Assembly (NCBI GenBank): GCA_013349485.1
Contig: DUZM01000219.1
Location: 1 to 10,348 of the forward strand
Reading direction: 5' to 3'
Length of the DNA stretch: 10,348 nucleotides
Origin: Candidatus Hydrogenedentota bacterium
GTDB taxonomy: Bacteria > Hydrogenedentota > Hydrogenedentia > Hydrogenedentales > SLHB01
How positions within the stretch are numbered: the stretch's first letter is position 1; every line of letters begins with the position of its first letter. The notes beneath the pieces were generated by a model, which saw only the letters and a program-made list of their open reading frames with translations, made no database searches and was not told the DNA's origin. Position numbers and translations under genes: made by a program. Below, piece by piece: positions 1-5,983 of the stretch.

Positions 1-627
1 ACCGCCGGGAACCTGCGCGCCAACTGCGCGGCGGCATTAGTCCGGATCGGATATCCGGAGGTGCTGTTCGAACTCGTGGGCCTCGTCATGGACCCCGAAG
101 TCGAAGCCCGGCGCGGGGCGGTGCGCGCCCTCGTACGCCTCGGCGCCGAGGAAAGCGAGCTGCTGCTTCGAATGAAGGCGCTCGCCCGCGATGCCGAGGC
201 CGACGTACTAGGCGAGTGTTTCTCTGGCCTCATGAACATGGCCCCCGAGCGCTCGCTCCCATTTGTCGCGCGATATCTTGACGACGCAGACCTTGCCGTC
301 GCGGAGTGCGCGGCGCTCGCGATCGGCGAATCGCGCACGCCGGAAGCATTCGCGACGTTGCGCAGGGCCTGGGACAACGACCTCCGCCGCGAATTCAGGC
401 AAATGCTCCTACTGCCGCTGGCCCTGACGCGGCAAGACGACGCCTTCGACTTTCTGCTTGACATCCTCCGCGAAGCCCAACGCGACGCCGCTCTCGCCGC
501 CCTCGACGCCTTGAGACTCTACGCCGGAGATCCGGGACGAGCCGACACCGTCCGGCGGATCGTTGAATGCCGAAAGGACGCTCGCCTCTCACGCGCCTAT
601 GTCGAGGCATTCCAACCGGCGACGTGA
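1..627 (+). CDS. HEAT-repeat protein, C-terminal part (5' end outside window)
   Basis: The reading frame is open from the first base to the TGA at 625-627, so 208 residues of a longer protein are visible. The GTG at 61 is only an internal codon: the 20 codons before it (ending RIGYPE) continue the same helical pattern. The sequence is a run of paired amphipathic helices about 30 residues apart, with repeats such as 'ARRGAVRALVRLG', 'AVAECAALAIGES' and 'RDAALAALDALRLY', which is the HEAT/PBS-lyase-like solenoid pattern. No catalytic motif, signal peptide or membrane span is visible in this part. Such solenoids are usually protein-protein scaffolds, so the specific role cannot be told. It ends 123 bp before the DUF362 gene on the same strand, and a promoter-like sequence lies between them. 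Confidence 0.8.
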   Translation, partial: TAGNLRANCAAALVRIGYPEVLFELVGLVMDPEVEARRGAVRALVRLGAEESELLLRMKALARDAEADVLGECFSGLMNMAPERSLPFVARYLDDADLAVAECAALAIGESRTPEAFATLRRAWDNDLRREFRQMLLLPLALTRQDDAFDFLLDILREAQRDAALAALDALRLYAGDPGRADTVRRIVECRKDARLSRAYVEAFQPAT

Positions 628-653
628 CCCTAATCCGCACTTCGCGCCCTTTC

Positions 654-683
654 TTGACTCATGTTGTGCGGCTTGTTCAGAAT
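654..683 (+). promoter_or_regulatory. Candidate sigma-70-like promoter before the DUF362 gene
   Basis: TTGACT at 654-659 and CAGAAT at 678-683 are separated by 18 bp. They match 5 of 6 and 4 of 6 consensus bases. The predicted transcript would start near 690 and leave a leader of about 60 nt before the ATG at 751. The pair sits in the only gap upstream of DUF362 and glgC, so it could drive both. It is a pattern match only, and promoter consensus in this lineage is unknown. Confidence 0.35.
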
Positions 684-750
684 AGCAGTGCGCGAATTGG
701 ACCGTTTGCACCTGCATCCACAAACGAAATCGTCGGCAAGTAGGATGCTC

Positions 751-1824
751 ATGAGCAAAGTCGCCGTATTGAAGACGAAACCGGAGACGGTTATCGAGGA
801 TTATAAGCGCCTGCTCGAGCTGGCGGAGTTTGAGCGACAGGTCCCGAAACATAAGCCGGTCATTTTGAAGGACAACATCTCGTGGCATTTCATGTTCCCC
901 GGGGCAAACACGACCCCGTGGCAGCTCGAGGCCGTTATTCAGTATCTAAGCGATCTCGGGTATAGGGACGTCTCCGCCGTGCACAACCGAACCGTCGTGA
1001 TCAATGCCGCGCTCGGGCAACGCGAGAACAAACTCGACTGCATCTACAAGAAATACGGCATCCGGGAACGGTGCAACTTCGACCCGGCGGACATGAACTG
1101 GGTCGTTTACGAACCCAAAGCCAAAATGCTCGCCTTAGACAAAATTTTCCCGGAAGGCATCCGGATACCCGACTATTTTCTGGGCAAGAGCATCGTTCAT
1201 CTGCCCACGGTTAAATGCCACATTTACACGACCATGACCGGCGCCATGAAAAATGCATTCGGCGGCCTGCTCAATACGCGAAGACACTATACCCATTCGG
1301 TGATCCATGAGACGCTATGCGACCTCTTGGCGATTCAGCAGGAAATCCACACGGGGGTCTTCGCCGTGATGGATGGGACAACCTGTGGAAACGGCCCCGG
1401 CCCCCGCTGCATGGAACCCGTCCAGAAGGACTACATTCTGGCGAGCGCGGATTCGGTGGCCATTGACTGCGTTTCGACGCATATGATGGGACATGAGTTG
1501 GAAACCGTACCGTGCATCGGCAAAGCCCATGAACTTGGATTGGGAACAGGCCGCCTTGACGAAATCGAGGTCCTGGGCGAGGAGGTCCGGGATGTCGATT
1601 TCGGGTTCGAGGTCGGTTCGACGTTTGCCAGCAAGGTCGGCCGCCTGACGTGGTTCGGCCCGTTGAAACGGTTCCAATGGTTGTTCTTCCATACGCCGGT
1701 GGTCTATCTGTTTATTCTGGGCTCGTTTCTCTATCACGACTATTTCTGGTTTCCGGTGAAGGGCAGGAAGATCGTTCGCGAATGGTATGAGACGCCGTGG
1801 GGTCAACTCTTCGAGTCTTACTGA
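751..1824 (+). CDS. DUF362 family protein
   Basis: This is a 357-residue protein of the DUF362 family (PF04015), whose biochemical role is not established; some relatives carry ferredoxin domains, but none is present here. Family hallmarks are the block from 'LPTVKCHIYT' to 'TGAMKNAFGG' (residues about 151-172), 'MDGTTCGNGPGPR' (about 207-219) and 'SADSVAIDCVS' (about 232-242). The C-terminus has an aromatic hydrophobic stretch (about 309-335, 'FFHTPVVYLFILGSFLYHDY') that could sit on or in a membrane. I chose ATG 751 because AGGA at 742-745 lies 5 nt before it and family members typically begin 'MSKVAVLKT'. ATG 745 adds two residues. An in-frame ATG at 661 would add an unconserved 30-residue leader over the candidate promoter. 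Cysteines at about 212 and 220 are not arranged as a CxxC cluster. glgC follows 54 bp downstream. Confidence 0.88.
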   Translation: MSKVAVLKTKPETVIEDYKRLLELAEFERQVPKHKPVILKDNISWHFMFPGANTTPWQLEAVIQYLSDLGYRDVSAVHNRTVVINAALGQRENKLDCIYKKYGIRERCNFDPADMNWVVYEPKAKMLALDKIFPEGIRIPDYFLGKSIVHLPTVKCHIYTTMTGAMKNAFGGLLNTRRHYTHSVIHETLCDLLAIQQEIHTGVFAVMDGTTCGNGPGPRCMEPVQKDYILASADSVAIDCVSTHMMGHELETVPCIGKAHELGLGTGRLDEIEVLGEEVRDVDFGFEVGSTFASKVGRLTWFGPLKRFQWLFFHTPVVYLFILGSFLYHDYFWFPVKGRKIVREWYETPWGQLFESY

Positions 1825-1878
1825 GATTTCCGACGCGCTGTTCTTTGGGCTCCTCCGCGGCGAGAAGGAAACGCGGGA

Positions 1879-3189
1879 ATGGCAGGAGAACCTGATACGG
1901 ACATCGAGGCGGTGCGAAACATCGACCAAGTTCTCGCGTTGGTATTGGGCGGGGGACGCGGCACGCGCCTGTATCCGTTGACGGCGTTACGCGCGAAACC
2001 TGCCGTGCCGCTGATGGGTCGGCACCGGCTGGTGGATATTCCGCTCAGCAACTGCATTCATTCGGGCGTAAAACACATTTTCGTGCTGACCCAGTTCAAC
2101 AGTGCTTCGCTCCATCGCCACATCAACCGATCCTACCGATTTGACACGTTTTCGCGCGGATTTATCGAAATCCTCGCCGCGGAACAGACCACCGAGAGCG
2201 GCGACTGGTTTCAGGGAACGGCGGACGCCGTTCGTCAGAACCTGCGCCACTTGATGTCCGCCCGGGCCAAGTACTATCTGGTTCTGTCCGGCGACCAGTT
2301 GTATCAAATGGATTACCGCGAACTGCTGGCAACCCATATTCGAAATGCCGCAGATATCACCGTGGCCGCGCTGCCGGTATCCCGGGAGGCGACGTCCAAC
2401 TTCGGTATTCTGCAGGTCAGGAACGACGGTCGAATAGCCTCGTTCATAGAAAAACCTGAGGCAAACACGGAATTGCGTGGGCTGGCCACGCCCGCGAGTG
2501 TGCTTGCTCGGCATGGCCTCAAATTCAAGGGACGCCGCTATCTCGCTTCGATGGGCGTGTACGTGTTTTCCGCGAAGGCACTCGAGGCGATCCTCGCCCA
2601 GAAACCCGACTGGATTGATTTCGGTCATGACGTTGTTCCGGGGTCGCTCAAGAAACGAAGAGTCTTTGCCCATCTTTTCTCCGGTTTCTGGGAGGACATT
2701 GGGACCGTGCGGTCGTATTACGAAGTCAGCATGCGCATGGCGGGCCCACACCCGCCGTTGGAACTCCACGACCCGCGGCACCGGATCTACACCCATCCGC
2801 GCTATTTGCCCGGATCGCGTCTGCAGAACGCGTCCATCAAGAATTCCACCATTTGCGAGGGGTCTCACATTGGGAGGGCTCAGATAACGAATTCAATCAT
2901 CGGGATTCGAAGCGTCATCCAGCACCGCGTGACGATCTCGCGCAGTATTGTGATGGGCGCGGACTTCTACGAAACCAAGGGCAGCAAAGAATCCGTGCCC
3001 GTCGGCATCGGAAGGAATTCGGTTATCAGCGGCGCCATCGTAGACAAGAACGCCCGGATCGGCGCCGGCGTCGCGATCCGGGGATCCCGAAGACTCAAAG
3101 ATCAAGACGGAAACGGGTACGCCATCCGCGACGGCATCGTGGTCGTTCTGAAAGACGCCGTCATCCCGGACGGAACACGTATCGGATAG
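1879..3189 (+). CDS. glgC: Glucose-1-phosphate adenylyltransferase (ADP-glucose pyrophosphorylase)
   Basis: GlgC makes ADP-glucose and pyrophosphate from ATP and glucose-1-phosphate, the committing step of bacterial glycogen synthesis, in the cytoplasm. The 436 residues match the family's usual length. The nucleotidyltransferase domain has the nucleotide-binding 'LGGGRGTRLYPLT' (23-35), 'FQGTADAVRQ' (111-120), the metal-binding aspartate in 'LSGDQLYQMDY' (Asp139), the glucose-1-phosphate lysine in 'FIEKP' (Lys192), 'SMGVYVF' (224-230) and 'WEDIGTVRSYYE' (271-282). From about residue 300 a left-handed beta-helix follows ('IKNSTICEGSHIG', 'VDKNARIGAGV'). It resembles plant/cyanobacterial enzymes more than E. 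coli GlgC, including 'VLTQFNSASLHRHI' and 'IVMGADFYE'. ATG 1879 has AAGGA at 1865-1869. No glgA, glgB or glgP is visible nearby, so the pathway genes must lie elsewhere. The enzyme class is normally allosterically controlled; effector specificity cannot be read from the sequence. Confidence 0.96.
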   Translation: MAGEPDTDIEAVRNIDQVLALVLGGGRGTRLYPLTALRAKPAVPLMGRHRLVDIPLSNCIHSGVKHIFVLTQFNSASLHRHINRSYRFDTFSRGFIEILAAEQTTESGDWFQGTADAVRQNLRHLMSARAKYYLVLSGDQLYQMDYRELLATHIRNAADITVAALPVSREATSNFGILQVRNDGRIASFIEKPEANTELRGLATPASVLARHGLKFKGRRYLASMGVYVFSAKALEAILAQKPDWIDFGHDVVPGSLKKRRVFAHLFSGFWEDIGTVRSYYEVSMRMAGPHPPLELHDPRHRIYTHPRYLPGSRLQNASIKNSTICEGSHIGRAQITNSIIGIRSVIQHRVTISRSIVMGADFYETKGSKESVPVGIGRNSVISGAIVDKNARIGAGVAIRGSRRLKDQDGNGYAIRDGIVVVLKDAVIPDGTRIG

Positions 3190-3326
3190 ACTGGACGCCG
3201 GCGTTGACGTCGCGCCGCGCCGTGCGGGCTCAATGCGAATTGAAACTCACGTTGACGGTGACATTTGAATCGGGGAACGGCGCAGCGTAGCGCGTCGGAA
3301 AGAAGACGCCGGGCGCCGTGCGAGGT

Positions 3327-4118
3327 CTACCCGATGGCGCGGCATGCCATGGCGGCCGCGATAACGAGCAGAATCGCCGCCATCGCAACTTTGCGGCGCG
3401 GCAGCGTGAGCCGGTCGTTAAGCCATATCCCCAAGCGGGCGCCGAGTTGCGCGCCCAAGACGATAGGTATTGCCACGACGAGGTTGACCTGACCGACGGT
3501 CCAGGGCATGTTCATTATTTTTCGGGCCGCCAGGTGTCCCGCGGCCCCGGCCGCGCACGTGACGACCATGACGGTGTTCGACAAGGCGACGACGCGCCGG
3601 TTGCTGGCCGCGCGCGTCAAGAGGGCCAACGGTACAAACACCGCGCCGCCGCCGATACCCGTGGCCCCGGCGACAAGCCCGGCAGACAGGCCCGTCAATG
3701 CCGCAACCCTGTTGCGCCTGCGCGCTTGGCCTTCGTCGACGCGCGTCGCTTTCAAGAAAAGAACCTGAAAAGCGATAAATACGACGAGTGCAATAAAGAT
3801 CCACGTCACGAGTACGCCGGGAAGAAGTCCCGTGAACCACACGCCCGCGTAGGCCCCGACCATCGACCCGCACGCACAGACCCCCGCAAGCCCCCAGGGC
3901 TTGTCCCGCTCACGGCGATTCAGACGCCAGGAGTTGAGCGCTGCGACGAACATGATGATAAACAAGCTGGTGCCTTTGGCCGTGTGCGGGTCCATGCCGG
4001 CGAAGATCGCCAGGGCGGGAACCATCAGAATGCCGCCCCCGATGCCCAACGACGCGCTGATAACGCCCACGGCCCACCCCAGCGCCAATGTCCCCAGCCA
4101 CAGTAATACCGTTTCCAT
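3327..4118 (-). CDS. TauE/SafE family membrane permease
   Basis: This is a 263-residue, almost wholly hydrophobic protein of the TauE/SafE family (PF01925), a group linked to export of sulfite and sulfur-containing or carboxylate anions. The actual substrate here cannot be told. Family signs are the duplicated signature 'LGIGGGILMVP' (24-34) and 'GIGGGAVFVP' (154-163), each at the start of one half of the protein, and 'GAQLGARLG' (222-230). About eight membrane spans are likely, with a basic linker near 124-137 (containing RRRNR) joining the halves. The start is the ATG whose complement is 4116-4118; AAGGGA lies 5 nt upstream of it on the minus strand. The gene is monocistronic in this window and converges on glgC with 137 bp between the stops. 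I see no clear GC-stem plus T-run terminator in that gap. Confidence 0.9.
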   Translation of the reverse strand: METVLLWLGTLALGWAVGVISASLGIGGGILMVPALAIFAGMDPHTAKGTSLFIIMFVAALNSWRLNRRERDKPWGLAGVCACGSMVGAYAGVWFTGLLPGVLVTWIFIALVVFIAFQVLFLKATRVDEGQARRRNRVAALTGLSAGLVAGATGIGGGAVFVPLALLTRAASNRRVVALSNTVMVVTCAAGAAGHLAARKIMNMPWTVGQVNLVVAIPIVLGAQLGARLGIWLNDRLTLPRRKVAMAAILLVIAAAMACRAIG

Positions 4119-4162
4119 TCAGGTCCCTTTCGCGCGGGTCCGTTGGCGTGTCGCTGGCCGCA

Positions 4163-4191
4163 ATTGTGTGCGACGAGCCCCAGGAATTCAA
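4163..4191 (-). promoter_or_regulatory. Candidate promoter of the TauE/SafE gene
   Basis: On the minus strand TTGAAT (complement of 4186-4191) and CACAAT (complement of 4163-4168) are 17 bp apart, each matching 4 of 6 sigma-70 consensus bases. Transcription would begin near 4156, giving a leader of about 38 nt before the start codon at 4118. Spacing and position are good, but the sequence match is moderate. Confidence 0.4.
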
Positions 4192-4423
4192 ACACGGCGA
4201 GTAGGCGGGGTTCTCCGGCCTGCACATGGCCCTCGACCTGTGGGGAATTGGCGGCGACGCCGCCGCACCCGCAGAGAAGGGATTACGTTGCGGGGCACGG
4301 ATCATCTTGTCGTCGCGGCCCAATATGAGCGGGACGCTTAGTGTCCCGAATCATTAACCCCTTGGATAGACGTGCGCAGCGTCCTTTGTGACAATACGGA
4401 CGCATGTCCAAAAGACCAGTCTT

Positions 4424-4549
4424 CCCGTCATTGCGAGGAGGCGCAAGCCGACGCGGCAATCGCTTATCGGCGACTGACCTGCGCTGAAGTGATTACCGCC
4501 TCGATCCCCCGCCCCAGACGGGGGCGCTCCTGGCAATCGCGCGAGACGG
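4424..4549. repeat. Dispersed palindromic repeat, 'CGTCATTGCGAGGAG' type, complete copy
   Basis: The left arm (4424-4461) reads CCCGTCATTGCGAGGAGGCG, then AAGCCGACGCGGCAATC. The right arm (about 4526-4549) is a degraded inverse containing GCTCCTGGCAAT and ending GACGG. Between them lies a GC hairpin (4506-4524). The arrangement matches the common non-coding repeat that, when mistranslated, gives 'RHCEE...AI' peptides in many bacterial genomes; here one frame gives 'SRHCEEAQADAAI'. The stretch 4486-4549 aligns in the same orientation with 5815-5872, starting with an identical GAAGTGATT. The family identification is from memory. The in-window similarity is seen directly. Confidence 0.65.
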
Positions 4550-4739
4550 TAGCGGCCGCCGGAGAAGGCTTCAGCACTGGTGAAGGTTTACAGAAACGCA
4601 CGACTTTGTGAAAGAATTTCGCACTCGGGACACGAGCGGTTCCTCGCGGAACTTCGGGAGCGCCTGGCGCGATCCAGACTCCAACGGGGCAAAATCGACT
4701 TGTGGCGATCTAGCGGTGAGCGTGCGGGTGAGACCCGGG

Positions 4740-4768
4740 TTGACCCTTGCTAATGCCTGTGGCACACT
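4740..4768 (+). promoter_or_regulatory. Candidate promoter before the zinc-ribbon methyltransferase
   Basis: TTGACC (4740-4745) is followed 17 bp later by CACACT (4763-4768), preceded by TGG, which gives an extended -10 pattern (TGn). Transcription would start near 4775 and leave about 38 nt before GTG 4813. If real, it would exclude the upstream TTG 4747 and ATG 4753 as starts. The -10 box matches only 3 of 6 bases, so this is weak. Confidence 0.3.
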
Positions 4769-4812
4769 CGATTTTCGGCAAGACAGGCTCAGAAGGGCGG
4801 GAGAGGGGCGCT

Positions 4813-5739
4813 GTGAAACATCGCGTGCCAAGGCTTGGGTGCAGTTCTCACATTCCGCTACGCAGGCGCATCGTTATTCCCCTGGATGGGGCGCGGGTCG
4901 TGGGCGCACTCGCTCGGACGTTTTCGCGGCGCTTCATCGAGCGGGGCGCGCGGCCTGCTTGCGTCTTCTTGCGCTATGGCGTGCTGCGGTTGTGGGTGCG
5001 CGTGCGCAACCGTCTCGGTGGCGTTCCGCGCGTCGAGTGCCCCTGTTGCGGTTGGCGCGGCCAGGATTTCTATCCTCTTGACGTCATTACGTTTTTGGTG
5101 CCCCGGGTCTTCTGCCCACACTGCAATTGCCAGGAGCGGCACCGGCTGTTCCGGCTCTATGTCGAGCGGGGCGAACCCGAGTTGCTGCGTCGTGAGGGTC
5201 GCGGCCTCCATTTTGCGCCCGTGAGCCACGAGCGCGACTTTTTGGCAAGCAGGGGGACGCTGCGCTGGGTTGCGGCCGACGTATCGCCGCACACGTTGCT
5301 CCAGGCGCGTAACCCAAGGTTTCAAGCGGACATACAACGTATGCCGATAACGGACGACGCCTTCTCATGCGTCCTTTGCTTCCATGTGCTCGAACACGTG
5401 CCCGACGATTGGGCGGCTACCCGCGAACTCGCACGCGTGCTCGAGCCGGGCGGTACGGCGTATATCATGGTGCCTTTCATGGTGGGCAGTCCCGAGACTG
5501 AGGAATGGGGCCGGCCGGATCCTGCCTTGTTCGGCCATCGCCGGGCCTACTCGATGGCGGATTTCGAGGAACGTCTTGCCCCTTTTGAGCACGAGGCGAT
5601 AGTGCCCACCGACTTCTTGTCTGAAGAACAGGCCTACCGGTATGGTATTCCAACGGACAGCCAGGTTATCTACCGCTGCGCAAAGAAGATCGACCCGCCC
5701 GAACCCGCGTGCGCAGAAAGGTGCGCACCGGGATCGTAA
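4813..5739 (+). CDS. Zinc-ribbon class I SAM-dependent methyltransferase
   Basis: This is a predicted cytoplasmic methyltransferase of 308 residues from GTG 4813; the substrate is unknown. After a basic N-terminal region comes a four-cysteine ribbon, 'CPCCGW' (76-81) and 'CPHCNCQERHRL' (101-112), then a Rossmann-type methyltransferase core: 'LHFAPVS' (132-138, where most relatives have a glycine-rich loop), 'WVAADVSP' (152-159), 'CFHVLEHVPDD' (189-199) and 'VLEPGGTAYIMVP' (209-221). This order is typical of a family often found among polysaccharide genes. Start choice is uncertain. GTG 4813 has GGGAG at 4799-4803 and lies after a candidate promoter. TTG 4747 and ATG 4753 (no good ribosome site) would add 22 or 20 residues. 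Conservation is only obvious from about the cysteine ribbon on, so a later start is possible. Palindromic repeats lie on both sides of the gene. Confidence 0.8.
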   Translation: MKHRVPRLGCSSHIPLRRRIVIPLDGARVVGALARTFSRRFIERGARPACVFLRYGVLRLWVRVRNRLGGVPRVECPCCGWRGQDFYPLDVITFLVPRVFCPHCNCQERHRLFRLYVERGEPELLRREGRGLHFAPVSHERDFLASRGTLRWVAADVSPHTLLQARNPRFQADIQRMPITDDAFSCVLCFHVLEHVPDDWAATRELARVLEPGGTAYIMVPFMVGSPETEEWGRPDPALFGHRRAYSMADFEERLAPFEHEAIVPTDFLSEEQAYRYGIPTDSQVIYRCAKKIDPPEPACAERCAPGS

Positions 5740-5814
5740 ACGGGTATGATGATGGCCGATGCGCCCAATCGTTGCGGAATCCTGGTGATATTTGTGCGAT
5801 GTGGATACGCGCGG

Positions 5815-5872
5815 GAAGTGATTGTCGCGTCGCGCGCCCGTCTGCGGCGAGGTCGCTCTTTGCGATGACGGG
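5815..5872. repeat. Dispersed palindromic repeat, partial second copy
   Basis: This aligns with the right half of the copy at 4424-4549 in the same orientation: both start GAAGTGATT, followed by CGC-TCG blocks and a GC-rich middle. On the reverse strand it begins CCCGTCATCGCAAAGAG, matching 14 of 17 bases of the left arm of the first copy. It lies in the 244-bp gap between the methyltransferase and sulfatase-like genes. The rest of the gap has two small hairpins, CCGTG-TCCGG-CACGG (5893-5907) and GGCGG-CTTGT-CCGCC (5925-5939), without T-runs. No gene is supported in the gap. Confidence 0.55.
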
Positions 5873-5983
5873 TAGGCGTGGCCTTGCGGGCACCGTGTCC
5901 GGCACGGAGGAATTGGGCGCCGCTGGCGGCTTGTCCGCCGGTACAGCGCTTACTATCTCTAAACGAGTGAACAACGGCAAACG

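Larger units (their letters stand above)
4192..4812. other. Gene-poor intergenic region with hairpins and a dispersed repeat
   Basis: No convincing gene lies here: short open frames have no recognisable motif and some are created by the repeat at 4424-4549. It holds a perfect 15-bp palindrome GGCGGCG-A-CGCCGCC (4250-4264), a hairpin CGGGAC-7 nt-GTCCCG (4330-4348), the palindromic repeat with an inner CCCCCG/CGGGGG hairpin (4506-4524), and a small GTTCC-TCGC-GGAAC hairpin (4639-4652). None is followed by a T-run, so they are not obvious intrinsic terminators. Imperfect inverted arms (11 of 13 bases) at 4339-4351 and 4623-4635 bracket the repeat. The right end contains a candidate promoter for the downstream methyltransferase gene. 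Confidence 0.6.

Noticed and set aside
1987..2868. 293-residue open frame on the minus strand inside glgC
   Set aside because: It is an Arg/Gly-rich shadow of a strongly conserved glgC with no family motif. Similar antisense frames at 7121-7936 and 7976-8806 inside the sulfatase-like gene are rejected for the same reason.
3190..3326. Bidirectional terminator between convergent glgC and the TauE/SafE gene
   Set aside because: Several GC-rich short palindromes are present (for example ACGCCGGCGT), but none has a T-run on the strand required, so none can be called.
4330..4348. CGGGAC/GTCCCG hairpin as an intrinsic terminator
   Set aside because: The stem is short and no T-run follows on either strand; it also does not sit at the end of any gene.
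4372..4611. 79-residue open frame ('SRHCEEAQADAAI...')
   Set aside because: It is generated by the palindromic repeat; the 'RHCEE' peptide is a known artefact of translating this repeat type.
5951..5956. TACTAT as a -10 box for the sulfatase-like gene
   Set aside because: The only TTG-type -35 candidate (5931-5936) is 14 bp away, too short a spacing.
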